From NCBI RefSeq assembly GCF_001029435.1, contig NZ_LDOV01000018.1, positions 1-64,000 on the forward strand: a DNA stretch of 64,000 bases. Reading direction: 5' to 3'. A program made the translations under genes and the position numbers. Every line of letters begins with the position of its first letter. Position 1 is the first letter of the stretch. Under the pieces are notes generated by a model, which saw only the letters and a list, made by a program, of their open reading frames with translations, was not told the DNA's origin and made no database searches. The stretch is from Photobacterium aphoticum (GTDB lineage Bacteria; Pseudomonadota; Gammaproteobacteria; Enterobacterales; Vibrionaceae). Below, one piece after another: positions 43,872 to 53,271 of the stretch.

Positions 43872-45410
43872 ATGAAAACATTGTCCCAATGGGTTTGCCA
43901 CAATACTTACCGCCAATTGCCAAGCACCTTTGGCACGCCATTGTTGCCCCAACCATTAGATGCGCCTTTTTTAGTCCATGTGAATCCGCACGTCTGCCAG
44001 TTGCTTGAGTTAGATCCCCAACAAGCCCACACACCCTATTTCATTGATCTCTTCAGTGGCAATGCCGACCACCCGGCGTTTGATCCCATCGCGATGAAAT
44101 ACACCGGCCATCAGTTCGGGCAATACAATCCGGATTTGGGCGATGGCCGAGGCGTATTGCTGGGCGAAGTGCTGACCGAGAGCGGCGCAAAATGGGACAT
44201 TCACTTAAAAGGCTCCGGCCTGACGCCATATTCCCGCCAAGGCGATGGGCGTGCAGTGTTACGATCCAGCATTCGTGAATACCTCGCCAGTGCGGCCATG
44301 ACAGGATTAGGCATTCCTACCACGCAAGCCTTGGCCATTATTGGCAGTGAAACGCCGGTGTATCGGGAAACCGAAGAGCGCGGCGCAACCTTAATCCGTG
44401 TGGCCGAAAGCCATTTACGCTTCGGGCACTTTGAATACCTCTTTTATACCCAGCAACATGACACATTACGCCAACTGGCGGATTATCTGATTACTCAGCA
44501 CTTTCCACATATTAATGAGCGCACCCATTCACACCCTGACGGCGATAACAGCGCGCGTTATGCCCTGATGTTTGAAGAGATCGTCACTCGTACCGCAACA
44601 ATGATCGCACAGTGGCAAGCGGTCGGCTTTGCGCACGGGGTGATGAACACCGATAACATGTCGGTACTTGGCCTGACATTCGATTACGGCCCTTACGGTT
44701 TTCTGGATGATTACGACCCAACGTTTATTTGTAATCACTCCGACTATTCAGGTCGCTACGCCTTTTACCAACAACCGTCTATTGGATTATGGAACCTTTC
44801 CGCCTTAGGGTATGCGCTAACGCCACTGCTAGAGAAAGACGCCATTGACCACGCATTAACCCAGTATGAAACCGTGCTTCAACGCGCTTACAGTCGCATC
44901 ATGCGCAATAAATTAGGGCTAGAGTTGGCATTAGAGGAAGATACCGCCCTCTTTGCCGGATTATTTTCACTTTTAAAAGCGCAGCGCGTCGATTACACCT
45001 TATTCTTCCGCACACTGTCTGGCATTCCTGCTCACCAGATACAGACAAGCGCAGATCAATTTGCCTTTCTGATGGACAACTTGTCCCCACTTCAATCCTG
45101 GCTGCTAGAGTATGCCGCACGGGTAGAGAAAGAATGGGCAGCGAATGGCAATACGTCACAACACAATAGCGCGCTGTCACAAAGCGACAGCCAGCGACTC
45201 TCGCGGATGCAAAAGGCCAACCCTAAATTCATTCTCCGTAATTATTTAGCCCAACAGGCTATTGAAAAAGCCGAGCAGGGTGACTACCACATGCTGGATG
45301 ATTTACTGGCCGTATTAGCGCATCCGTATGATGAACACCCGTCGCTATCTCACCTCGCCACCCTGCCTCCGGCCTGGGGGAAAACGCTTGCTATTAGCTG
45401 TTCATCATAA
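43872..45410 (+). CDS. selO: Protein adenylyltransferase SelO (YdiU)
   Basis: 512 residues from the ATG at 43872. Pseudokinase-fold enzyme that transfers AMP to protein hydroxyls under oxidative stress. Seen: MKYTGHQFGQYNPDLGDGRG, HLKGSGLTPYSRQGDGRAVLR, SHLRFGHFEYLFYTQQ, GFAHGVMNTDNMSVLGLTFDYGPYGFLDDY (cited in part), and a C-terminal CSS where eukaryotic homologues have selenocysteine. Order matches E. coli YdiU. Confidence 0.94.
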   Translation: MKTLSQWVCHNTYRQLPSTFGTPLLPQPLDAPFLVHVNPHVCQLLELDPQQAHTPYFIDLFSGNADHPAFDPIAMKYTGHQFGQYNPDLGDGRGVLLGEVLTESGAKWDIHLKGSGLTPYSRQGDGRAVLRSSIREYLASAAMTGLGIPTTQALAIIGSETPVYRETEERGATLIRVAESHLRFGHFEYLFYTQQHDTLRQLADYLITQHFPHINERTHSHPDGDNSARYALMFEEIVTRTATMIAQWQAVGFAHGVMNTDNMSVLGLTFDYGPYGFLDDYDPTFICNHSDYSGRYAFYQQPSIGLWNLSALGYALTPLLEKDAIDHALTQYETVLQRAYSRIMRNKLGLELALEEDTALFAGLFSLLKAQRVDYTLFFRTLSGIPAHQIQTSADQFAFLMDNLSPLQSWLLEYAARVEKEWAANGNTSQHNSALSQSDSQRLSRMQKANPKFILRNYLAQQAIEKAEQGDYHMLDDLLAVLAHPYDEHPSLSHLATLPPAWGKTLAISCSS

Positions 45411-45597
45411 TTTATACAGCTTGTTCGCAAATGCATCACGCGAGTTTGCGAGTAGGTTCACGATTTAGCCATGTCTATTTCATAGGATGAGAAAATAATT
45501 CAAATCTTTGATCTAGCTTGTAAATTAATGTGCCAGAGCCTGATAGATTTCCTCGCTCACACTACAACTTCAAGCTCACACATTGGTTTAAGGATTT

Positions 45598-46680
45598 ATG
45601 AATACACATCGTATTGCGAGCTTTGAATGGGGACGTGTTGCCGCTCTCTTTGCGGTTATTACCCTTCACTCTCAAGCTTTCATGACAGCACCACAATTCG
45701 ATGAGCAGCCTTGGGTAGGGATGATACTCAACCAGTTTTGTCGCTTTGCCGTGCCGCTGTTCTTTATTATGGCGGGCTATTTCATCATGCCTAAGCTGCA
45801 AAGAGCCCCATGGAAGACGTTTCGCCAATACGCCTCACCGCTGATGAAATTATGGCTGGTATGGAGTGCACTTTATCTTTTATTTCCTTTTAATTTTGGC
45901 ACGGTCATCGAGCAAGGCTATCTGGCAGAGCGCATGCCGTACTGGTCGTACTTAGCCTCTTCATCACTCAATACGCTATTTGAAGGTGGATTGGTCCATC
46001 TGTGGTATATCCCAGGCTTATTGTGCGGTTTGGCGGTGATGGCACAGCTATGCTACATGAAGCAACAAAAGTGGTTGTTGCCTATTGGCTTAACCTTCTA
46101 TGCATATGGCTTATCGGCGGGCAGTTATGAACCCATTTTCATGACAGAAGCGCCGATTTTTACCCGCAACGGGCCGTTCTTCAGCACCCTTTTGCTGACA
46201 GTCGGTTATACGTTCCGTCATCACAACATCCATGCTTCTCGCCCGGTTGCGATTATGCTGGCAGTAGTGGGCATGATGATGCATTTTGCAGAAGCGTTTT
46301 TCCTGACCCGTTACGACATGCGGTTTGTTGAACATGACTATCTGATCGGCACGCCATTCTGGGCGGCGGGCATTTTCTTATTCTTGGCAGGTTACGCGTC
46401 TCTGGGCGCATCAAGCAAAATCACATGGTTGAGTCAGCGGACGTTAGGGGTCTATTTGTGTCATCTGATGGTATTGATCACCCTGATGAACCTGTTACCT
46501 CTGCTGGGACTCAACATCTATATCAAAGATATTCTGTTGATTCTGCTGGGTATCAGTGCGTCTTATGGCTTCGTGGTATTAATCGAACGCAGTCCATTGA
46601 GCACATGGTTATTACGACAACCACAAGGCACTAATACGGCACGAATGACACCGCAAGAAAACACACAGCAAGAGGCCTAG
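45598..46680 (+). CDS. Acyltransferase family 3 membrane protein
   Basis: 360 residues with about ten hydrophobic segments. Seen: FEWGRVAALFAVITLHSQAF, with the conserved early arginine and histidine of acyltransferase_3 proteins, PLFFIMAGYFIM, and LWYIPGLLCGLAVM. Such proteins acylate sugars of O-antigen, exopolysaccharide or peptidoglycan, or other small carriers. The acceptor is unknown. Monocistronic. Confidence 0.85.
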   Translation: MNTHRIASFEWGRVAALFAVITLHSQAFMTAPQFDEQPWVGMILNQFCRFAVPLFFIMAGYFIMPKLQRAPWKTFRQYASPLMKLWLVWSALYLLFPFNFGTVIEQGYLAERMPYWSYLASSSLNTLFEGGLVHLWYIPGLLCGLAVMAQLCYMKQQKWLLPIGLTFYAYGLSAGSYEPIFMTEAPIFTRNGPFFSTLLLTVGYTFRHHNIHASRPVAIMLAVVGMMMHFAEAFFLTRYDMRFVEHDYLIGTPFWAAGIFLFLAGYASLGASSKITWLSQRTLGVYLCHLMVLITLMNLLPLLGLNIYIKDILLILLGISASYGFVVLIERSPLSTWLLRQPQGTNTARMTPQENTQQEA

Positions 46681-46732
46681 CAAGGTTACGGCTCTGCTCA
46701 AGGCCAATTAAAGCAATACAAAACAGAGATAT

Positions 46733-46764
46733 AAAAAAACCGGCACTGGCCGGTTTTTTTTTGT
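46733..46764. terminator. Bidirectional terminator
   Basis: AAAAAACCGG / CCGGTTTTTTTTT, loop CACTGG. Confidence 0.92.
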
Positions 46765-46787
46765 ACTGTCTATTATTGGCATGCCTC

Positions 46788-47690
46788 TTATTCAGCATCG
46801 CTTGACGCTGCGTAGGTGATCACACGGGTGATCCCCTGCTCTTGCAACCACGCCTGCCAATTAGGCGATGACTGAATAAACTGACTCATCACGCGACACG
46901 GTTTATCAACCGCCATTGCGGCGTCCAATGCCTGTTTGACTAACGCAATCACCGCATCGTTTTGACGGTCATACAAATAATCCAACGCCGGATGGGCCAA
47001 ATCCAGCCCCAATGTGAACTGCGCGATCTGATCGATATCAATTACCAGGCCATCGAAGTACTGCAAGAACTTGTCCGCCAATAACGCGTTCGCAGGCAAT
47101 GCAACCTGCAAATGCACTTTTAAGCCTTGAGCGCCTCGACATAGCCCCTGCTCTGCCAGCAAATCAATCACCGTGGCCGCTTCGCTGAATGTACGCGCAA
47201 ACGGGATCACTAACTCAATGTTTTTCATCCCAGCATCGTTTCGGGCGCGCTTAATGGCTTCACACTCAAGTTCAAAACTATGACGAAAACGGGCATCTGC
47301 GTATCGGGACACGCCACGCTGACCCAGTAAGGGATTCACTTCTGCCGCTTCTAATTCGGCACCTAATAAGCTTTGGCGTGCTTGTGAGTCCGCGCCCGTC
47401 ATACGCACATACAACGGCATGTCACCCACTTGCTGAGCCGCATTGACAAGTTGTGCCGTCAGCATAGACACAAAGTATTCGGCAGGATTATTGTCACACT
47501 GGCTGAGTAAAGCGTGCTGCGTCGGTGCCGGCAGCAAGGTGCTGTATGCTGCTGCATAAGGATGAATAGATAATTCCTGAATAAAATCATCCAATGAAAA
47601 CAAACCGATATCTTTACCCACCGCCGGTAACTGGGCAGAAGACTGGAGCAATGTTAAAACCTGTAAATCTGACTGAGCACTGTTTGTCAT
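46788..47690 (-). CDS. Standalone, catalytically degenerate PEP-synthase C-terminal domain
   Basis: 300 residues. Seen: NPLLGQRGVSRYADARFRHSFELECEAIKRARND, ELVIPFARTFSEA, FDGLVIDIDQIAQFTLGLD and NDAVIALVKQALDAAM, which align along the PEP-binding TIM-barrel of PpsA (NPMLGFRGASRY..., FDGFSIGSNDMTQLALGLD). Missing: the ATP-grasp and phosphohistidine domains, and the acid and cysteine residues (EIPS to ALPA, SND to IDQ, ICGQ to VMSQ). So it is probably not an enzyme. In E. coli ppsA, ppsR and aroH are neighbours; here this gene is divergent from an AroH-type gene. Start at 47690; the open frame extends to 47705. Confidence 0.85.
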   Translation of the reverse strand: MTNSAQSDLQVLTLLQSSAQLPAVGKDIGLFSLDDFIQELSIHPYAAAYSTLLPAPTQHALLSQCDNNPAEYFVSMLTAQLVNAAQQVGDMPLYVRMTGADSQARQSLLGAELEAAEVNPLLGQRGVSRYADARFRHSFELECEAIKRARNDAGMKNIELVIPFARTFSEAATVIDLLAEQGLCRGAQGLKVHLQVALPANALLADKFLQYFDGLVIDIDQIAQFTLGLDLAHPALDYLYDRQNDAVIALVKQALDAAMAVDKPCRVMSQFIQSSPNWQAWLQEQGITRVITYAASSDAE

Positions 47691-48088
47691 AAGGCACCAT
47701 ACCACTTAATTCACCGCAAAATCAGAAAGTTAAAACCACACGTACCGCAGTCGATGCTATGCCGACAACCTCTGTCGCTTTACTTCCTTGCCTAACAAGC
47801 CAACATACTCACTCGCCAGAACGGACGCAAGCACCAATAGCAAATATTGCGATTTTAGTTACTCAATACGCATAATTAAGGGCTTTTCAACGGTTTTCAT
47901 GCCAATTACATCATTTTACTCGGTGTTAAAATCCGTCGTAGTTTGATCTCACTGGCTAAAATTTGAATAAATGCACAGAGGTTAAGAATAAAAAACTAAG
48001 CTATATCACAAGTTTGGTTTATTCCTGACGCCTTTTGGGCTATCTTTACGCGTCGTTAATTTTTGTAATACCGAGATAGGCAACTGCT
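47691..48088. other. Intergenic control region between the PpsA-like gene and aroH
   Basis: About 400 bases between divergent genes. No leader peptide, TyrR box or TrpR operator could be recognised, and no small gene is supported. Confidence 0.5.
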
Positions 48089-49159
48089 ATGCCAATGAAA
48101 ACAGATGAACTCCGCACCGTGAGCTTAGGTCCTATGCCGACGGCTGCCGAGGTCGAAGCCGCTTTTCCCATCACTGATGCCATTGCGGATCACATCGCTC
48201 ACGCTCGCCGTCAGGTTGAAGCCATTCTGACCGGCAATGACAGTCGCCTTCTTGTTATCGTTGGCCCTTGCTCAGTGCATGACACTGATGCTGCTATTGA
48301 TTACGCCCAGCGTCTTCTTGACGTTCAAGCCAAATACAAAGATCAACTTTTCATTGTGATGCGCACATACTTTGAAAAACCACGCACCGTTGTGGGTTGG
48401 AAAGGGCTTGTGTCGGATCCTAACCTCGACGGTAGCCTTGATCTCGCCAAAGGCCTCCACACCGCCCGTAAATTGCTGGTGGACATCAATGGCCTGGGTA
48501 TGCCAACGGCGACCGAGTTCCTGGATATGATCACGGGTCAGTATCTGGCCGATCTGATCACCTGGGGTGCCATTGGCGCACGTACAACCGAATCGCAAAT
48601 TCACCGTGAAATGGCCTCTGCCCTATCATGTCCTGTCGGCTTTAAGAACGGTACGGATGGCAATATTCAAATCGCTGTCGACGCAATCCGCGCGACCCGT
48701 GAATCGCATGTGTTCTGTTCGCCGTCTAAACACGGTGAAATGACGATTTACCGTACCTCTGGCAACCCTTATGGCCATGTGATTTTGCGTGGCGGTAACA
48801 AGATGCCAAATTACCACCGTGAAGACGTTGCGGCGGCGTGTGACACACTCGCCAGCTTTAACCTGCCAGAGCGCCTGGTGGTCGATTTCAGCCACGGCAA
48901 CTGCCAGAAACAGCACAAGCGCCAGTTAGACGTGACGGCCGACGTCTGCCAACAAATTATCGCAGGCAGCACACAGGTTGCCGGTATCATGGCAGAAAGC
49001 TTCATTGTCGAAGGTAACCAAGCGGTTGACGTGAACCACTTGGATAAGCTGACGTACGGTCAGTCGATTACCGATCCATGCCTTGCGTGGGAAGACACCG
49101 TCACCATGCTGGACATGCTGGCTGACGCTATCGCAACACGCCAGACACTTTCTGAATAA
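48089..49159 (+). CDS. aroH: DAHP synthase, AroH-like
   Basis: 356 residues. Condenses PEP and erythrose-4-phosphate, the entry step of aromatic synthesis. Seen: LLVIVGPCSVHD, MRTYFEKPRTVVGWKGLVSDP, GMPTATEFLDM, WGAIGARTTESQIHREMASALSCPVGFKNGTDGN (cited in part), DFSHGNCQKQHKRQLDV and ITDPCLAWEDT. The variable positions (TSGNPYGH, PNYH) are closer to E. coli AroH (tryptophan-sensitive) than to AroG or AroF, so feedback by tryptophan is inferred. The start is ATG 48089 or 48095. Confidence 0.93.
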   Translation: MPMKTDELRTVSLGPMPTAAEVEAAFPITDAIADHIAHARRQVEAILTGNDSRLLVIVGPCSVHDTDAAIDYAQRLLDVQAKYKDQLFIVMRTYFEKPRTVVGWKGLVSDPNLDGSLDLAKGLHTARKLLVDINGLGMPTATEFLDMITGQYLADLITWGAIGARTTESQIHREMASALSCPVGFKNGTDGNIQIAVDAIRATRESHVFCSPSKHGEMTIYRTSGNPYGHVILRGGNKMPNYHREDVAAACDTLASFNLPERLVVDFSHGNCQKQHKRQLDVTADVCQQIIAGSTQVAGIMAESFIVEGNQAVDVNHLDKLTYGQSITDPCLAWEDTVTMLDMLADAIATRQTLSE

Positions 49160-49165
49160 TAAACG

Positions 49166-49187
49166 GTCTCGTCGACACCGACGAGAC
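49166..49187 (+). terminator. Hairpin between aroH and yajQ
   Basis: GTCTCGTCG / CGACGAGAC, loop ACAC, no T run. May be an attenuating or processing hairpin. Confidence 0.45.
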
Positions 49188-49236
49188 ACAATATAATCAT
49201 CACTGTTTTATAGTGTAATCATTTAGGATTAATCCC

Positions 49237-49719
49237 ATGCCTTCTTTTGATATTGTTTCTGAAGTTGATAACGTTGAACTGAAGAATGCGGTAGATAACT
49301 CTGGCCGCGAATTAGCAACCCGCTTTGACTTCCGCAATGTAGATGCAAGTTTCAGCCTGAGCAAAGAAGTCGTAAAAGTGTCTGCGGAATCTGATTTCCA
49401 GATCAACCAGATGATGGACATCTTCCGTGCGAACCTGGCAAAACGCGGTGTAGACGCGAAAGCCATGGACCTGAAAGACATCGTTCACTCAGGTAAAACT
49501 TTCTACCAAGAAGTGGCCTTCAAGCAAGGCGTTGAAAGCCTGATTGCAAAGAAAGTCGTTAAAGCCATCAAAGACGCGAAAATGAAAGTACAGGTGGCGA
49601 TTCAGGGTGAAAAAATCCGTGTTACCGGTAAAAAGCGTGATGACCTACAAGCGGTTATGGCACTGATCCGCGAAGGGGATTTCGGTCAGCCATTCCAGTT
49701 TGACAACTTCCGCGACTGA
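49237..49719 (+). CDS. yajQ: YajQ family protein
   Basis: 160 residues. Seen: [33 protein letters not shown], and [30 protein letters not shown] (cited in part), the full family pattern with two ferredoxin-like folds. Family: YajQ proteins bind nucleotides, and a Xanthomonas member binds c-di-GMP to release a LysR partner. Whether this one does is unknown. Followed by a perfect terminator. Confidence 0.95.
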   Translation: MPSFDIVSEVDNVELKNAVDNSGRELATRFDFRNVDASFSLSKEVVKVSAESDFQINQMMDIFRANLAKRGVDAKAMDLKDIVHSGKTFYQEVAFKQGVESLIAKKVVKAIKDAKMKVQVAIQGEKIRVTGKKRDDLQAVMALIREGDFGQPFQFDNFRD

Positions 49720-49746
49720 TTTATTGCATAATGAGTCACCAAAATG

Positions 49747-49778
49747 GAAAGGAAAAGCTTCGGCTTTTCCTTTTTTAT
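49747..49778 (+). terminator. Terminator after yajQ
   Basis: GGAAAAGC-TTCG-GCTTTTCC followed by T6. Confidence 0.95.
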
Positions 49779-50290
49779 TTCTTCACATTCCTTTCACCAT
49801 CGCGATTTTCCGCTTTTTTTCTGACTCATTCGCGCCATTTTTGTGACAATGCGTCATAAAATATCTGATGAGAATGTAACCATGATTTCTGATATTTGTG
49901 CAATCAGACGCCCTGAAAGTGGAAAACCATAGGTCTGATGAGGATATTCCCCTATACTCCCCCGCTGTCCTATCTAGGGTTCAATTTGTTGTTTTAAAGG
50001 TTTTATACATTAAGAGATATCGAGCAGACATGGCGCTGATCTAGCTCAAGGCGCGTGCTTGCATGGAATTGCACCTGAAGATACCGGACATCCTCAGAAC
50101 CACGTTACTCATGTGATGTGTTTCTTTCCCTCACACGCCCACCATGTTCACTGTGAATGCGACCGTTTTTCGTCTGCATCCTGCTCATATTCCTTTGTCA
50201 TTGATATTGTCGTCATGACAAAGCATGGAAGATACACTGCGAGAACCCTTTGTAGGCTATTTACATATACCTAAAAAGGAGATGTCCATA
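49779..50290. other. Long leader/intergenic region before sdaC
   Basis: About 510 bases with no supported gene. Short open frames near 50030-50290 lack ribosome binding sites, and the SD AAGGAG directly before sdaC fixes its start. Regulatory content not resolved. Confidence 0.5.
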
Positions 50291-51589
50291 ATGGACTCTG
50301 TGAAAAACAAGACTGCCTCAACTCAAGCCGTAGGTGACAAAAAACTCGGTTGGAGCAAAAGCGACACGGTATGGGTACTAGGCCTGTACGGTACAGCAGT
50401 GGGTGCAGGTACGCTATTCCTGCCTATTAACGCGGGTGTGGGCGGTTTGATCCCACTGTTGGTGATGACAATTCTTGCGCTACCAATGACTTACTTTGCA
50501 CACCGTGGTATGACACGTTTTGTACTATCAAGCTCTAACCCGGGTGCTGACATCACGGAAGTGGTAGAAGAACACTTCGGTGCAGGTATGGGTAAAGTGA
50601 TCACCCTGCTGTACTTCTTCGCCATTTACCCAATTCTATTGGTATATAGCGTTGCGCTAACCAACACCGTTGAAAGCTTCATGCAGTTCCAGTTGGGCAT
50701 TGAACCACCTGCGCGTGCGGTATTGGCTTTCGTATTGATCGTTGCACTGATGGCGATTGTACGTTTGGGTGAGCAGCTGATCGTGAAAGCGATGAGCGTA
50801 TTGGTCTTCCCGTTCGTAGCAGTACTGTTGATGCTGGCGATGTACCTTGTTCCTTACTGGAACGGCTCGATTTTCGATCACGTGATCCCAACCCAAGCAG
50901 AAGGCGGTCTATCAACCGTATTCATGGCGGTATGGCTGATCCTGCCGGTAATGGTATTCTCGTTCAACCACTCACCAGTGATCTCGTCTTTTGCAGTTGC
51001 TAAGCAAAAAGAATACGGTGAGCAGGCTGAGAAACAGTGTTCACGCATTCTGGCACGCAGCCACATCATGATGGTTGTGACGGTAATGTTCTTCGTATTC
51101 AGCTGCGTACTGAGCCTGTCTCCGGCGAACCTTGCTGAAGCGAAAGCACAGAACGTGTCTATCCTGACGTACCTGTCTAACCACTTCAACACACCGATGA
51201 TTGCTTACGCAGCGCCAATCGTTGCTATCATTGCAATCACTAAGTCTTTCCTTGGCCACTACCTGGGCGCAAGTGAAGGCATGAACGGTCTGATGCTGAA
51301 AGTGGCACGTGGTCGTGGTAAAGAAGTGAGCAACAAAACACTGAACACCATCACTGCGTTGTTCATGCTGGTAACCACTTGGGCGGTAGCAACTATCAAC
51401 CCAAGCATCCTAGGTATGATTGAAAGCCTAGGCGGTCCAATTATCGCTATGCTGCTGTTCATCATGCCTATGTACGCGATTAAGAAAGTACCAGCGATGC
51501 GCAAGTACTCAGGCGCGATCAGCAACGTATTCGTTGTGATCATCGGTCTGATTTCTATGTCTGCGATTTTCTACTCGCTAGCACAGTAA
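50291..51589 (+). CDS. sdaC: Serine/proton symporter SdaC (HAAAP family)
   Basis: 432 residues (E. coli 429). Imports L-serine with protons. Seen: VWVLGLYGTAVGAGTLFLPINAGVGG, FAHRGMTRFVLSSSNPGADITEVVEEHFGAGMGK, YPILLVYSVALTNTVESF, SFNHSPVISSFAVAKQKEYG (all cited in part), and an NPSILGMIESLGGPIIAM end. The start at 50291 is taken because AAGGAG lies nine bases before it; ATG 50282 abuts the SD and the frame to 50225 is not SdaC-like. No sdaB gene follows. Confidence 0.95.
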   Translation: MDSVKNKTASTQAVGDKKLGWSKSDTVWVLGLYGTAVGAGTLFLPINAGVGGLIPLLVMTILALPMTYFAHRGMTRFVLSSSNPGADITEVVEEHFGAGMGKVITLLYFFAIYPILLVYSVALTNTVESFMQFQLGIEPPARAVLAFVLIVALMAIVRLGEQLIVKAMSVLVFPFVAVLLMLAMYLVPYWNGSIFDHVIPTQAEGGLSTVFMAVWLILPVMVFSFNHSPVISSFAVAKQKEYGEQAEKQCSRILARSHIMMVVTVMFFVFSCVLSLSPANLAEAKAQNVSILTYLSNHFNTPMIAYAAPIVAIIAITKSFLGHYLGASEGMNGLMLKVARGRGKEVSNKTLNTITALFMLVTTWAVATINPSILGMIESLGGPIIAMLLFIMPMYAIKKVPAMRKYSGAISNVFVVIIGLISMSAIFYSLAQ

Positions 51590-51638
51590 GAAAACGCATA
51601 ATTGCTGCAAGTGACATGACGTCTACTCGCACAAATAC

Positions 51639-51670
51639 CAAGGGCGACCATACGGTCGCCCTTTTTTTAT
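51639..51670 (+). terminator. Terminator after sdaC
   Basis: AAGGGCGACC / GGTCGCCCTT, loop ATAC, T7. Confidence 0.93.
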
Positions 51671-51759
51671 GTTTCGCAATACTGCACGCTCTCTGCCGTG
51701 GGTTTAATCTGAACCTAGATCATCGAACCTAGATACTCGAATCTCGAGCCTAGAATTCT

Positions 51760-51808
51760 GGGACTCGGGACTCGGGACTCGGGACTCGGGACTCGGGACT
51801 CGGGACTC
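51760..51808. repeat. Tandem repeat, GGGACTC x 7
   Basis: Seven perfect 7-base units in a row, preceded by degenerate relatives (CTCGAATCTCGAGCC). It lies between the sdaC terminator and the terminator of the first lpxL-like gene. Confidence 0.97.
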
Positions 51809-51833
51809 GCACCTAGCAATTCAGAACTCGGAC

Positions 51834-51874
51834 ATAAAAAAAGCACTTCATCACCAAAGTGAGAAGTGCTTTCT
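51834..51874 (-). terminator. Terminator of the first lpxL-like gene
   Basis: AGCACTTC / GAAGTGCT with TTTTTTT on the minus strand. Confidence 0.85.
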
Positions 51875-51929
51875 ATGAATTATCTCTGTTTGTCAGTCTG
51901 ACGACTCAGAAACGATATTCGTGCAGCGA

Positions 51930-52859
51930 TTATTTATACAGTGACGGCTCGCCTTCAGGACGCGTTTTAAAGCGACGGTGCAGCCACATGTATTGCTCGG
52001 GCGCTTCCATAATCGAACGTTCAACAGCCTTATTCACGTACGCTGCAGCCGCATCCGGATCATGGTGCGGGAACTTATCTAACGGCGGGAACACTTTTAA
52101 CGTGTATTGCCCCGAATCCGTATTACGGATCATTGCAAAAGGTACGACGGCACAATGCGACGCATCCACCAACAAGCTGGTACCTGTCGTTGTACAGGCA
52201 TTTTCAACCGCAAACAGTGGCGCAAACGTCGAACGTCGGCGACCATAGTCATGATCCGGTGCATACCAAACACGCTCACCACTACGTAGCGCATGCAACA
52301 TGCCTTTCACGTCTTTACGGTCAATCATGTACTTATTTGAACGTAAACGGCCATTATATTGGAAGTAATCAAAACACGGGTTGTTGTTCGGGCGATATAC
52401 CCCCACCCCCGGCGTTTGCATACCAAAGGCACGTGCACCTAACTCAAGGTTTAAAGAGTGGACAGCAATGAGCAATACCCCTTTACCTTCCGCTTCTAGT
52501 TGGTGGATATGCTCTAGACCTTCGTATTTCACATGACGCTCTACCCGAATATCTGGCCAGAACCATGCCATGCTGGTTTCTAACAGTGCCAGACCGGTAT
52601 TGTCGATATTCTTTTTAACAATCGCATTGCGCTCTTCCTCTGACATGTCAGGAAAGCACAATTCAAGGTTACGAATAATAGTGGCTTTACGCCCTTTGAC
52701 CAGACGCATGCCCAAGCGCCCTAAGCCCTGCCCAAGACGAAACTGGATAAAGTACGGCAACCAACTTAGCAGGTACATGATCCCCACCATGAGCAATACT
52801 AACCAATAGCGTGGATGCAATAATGATTTACTGAAAGTGGGTGCGATGAACTTACTCAT
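51930..52859 (-). CDS. lpxL: Lipid A acyltransferase, LpxL/LpxP type (copy 1)
   Basis: 309 residues. Transfers an acyl chain from acyl-ACP to the lipid A precursor at the inner membrane. Seen: LHPRYWLVLLMVGIMYLLSWLPY (membrane anchor), IRNLELCFPDMSEEER, HSLNLELGARAFGMQTPGVGVYRPNNNPCFD with HX4E catalytic pair, RSNKYMIDRKDVKGMLHAL, WYAPDHDYG and APEQYMWLHRRFKTRPEG. It closely matches E. coli LpxL. The next gene upstream is a paralogue, suggesting a tandem duplication with divergence in chain length or regulation. Confidence 0.93.
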   Translation of the reverse strand: MSKFIAPTFSKSLLHPRYWLVLLMVGIMYLLSWLPYFIQFRLGQGLGRLGMRLVKGRKATIIRNLELCFPDMSEEERNAIVKKNIDNTGLALLETSMAWFWPDIRVERHVKYEGLEHIHQLEAEGKGVLLIAVHSLNLELGARAFGMQTPGVGVYRPNNNPCFDYFQYNGRLRSNKYMIDRKDVKGMLHALRSGERVWYAPDHDYGRRRSTFAPLFAVENACTTTGTSLLVDASHCAVVPFAMIRNTDSGQYTLKVFPPLDKFPHHDPDAAAAYVNKAVERSIMEAPEQYMWLHRRFKTRPEGEPSLYK

Positions 52860-53138
52860 GACATTCAGATCCCGTTATTATTGTTATTCCGTATTCAATG
52901 TTAGCTGAATCAATACGTTGCCACATACATATTTGCATACGGAAATTTATTGAACACTGAATCTTATTGTCAGAGATTTTTATCTTCAAGCCGTTTGAAA
53001 ACTGTTCTTCACGTTTTCAGCTTGCATTAAGCCAATGGTGAGATTTTAGTCACACTCTGTCGTGCAATGGTGGATTTTGTAGCACATTTGACGCAACGCT
53101 TTCATTGAGCGCCCTCTCTACGTGATCAACAACAAAAA

Positions 53139-53194
53139 GCAGGAAAGCAGGAAAGCAGGAAAGCAGGAAAGCAGGAAAGCAGGAAAGCAGGAAA
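53139..53194. repeat. Tandem repeat, GCAGGAAA x 7
   Basis: Seven perfect 8-base units, just beyond the terminator of the second lpxL-like gene. An open frame running through it is not a plausible protein. The rest of the 52860-53271 gap is promoter DNA of copy 1. Confidence 0.97.
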
Positions 53195-53210
53195 AAATAA
53201 CAACAGATAA

Positions 53211-53238
53211 AAGAAAAGCAAGCCAATGGCTTGCTTTC
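53211..53238 (-). terminator. Terminator of the second lpxL-like gene
   Basis: GCAAGCC / GGCTTGC with a T-rich tail on the minus strand. Confidence 0.75.
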
Positions 53239-53271
53239 AGATATTACTGCTCACATAGAGGAGTGAATGGA

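Noticed and set aside
50036..50049. CTGAT-N4-CTCAA as an FNR site for sdaC
   Set aside because: Two mismatches and a position far upstream of the start; too weak to claim.
51760..53194. The two tandem arrays as CRISPR
   Set aside because: Units are 7 and 8 bases with no spacers and there are no cas genes.
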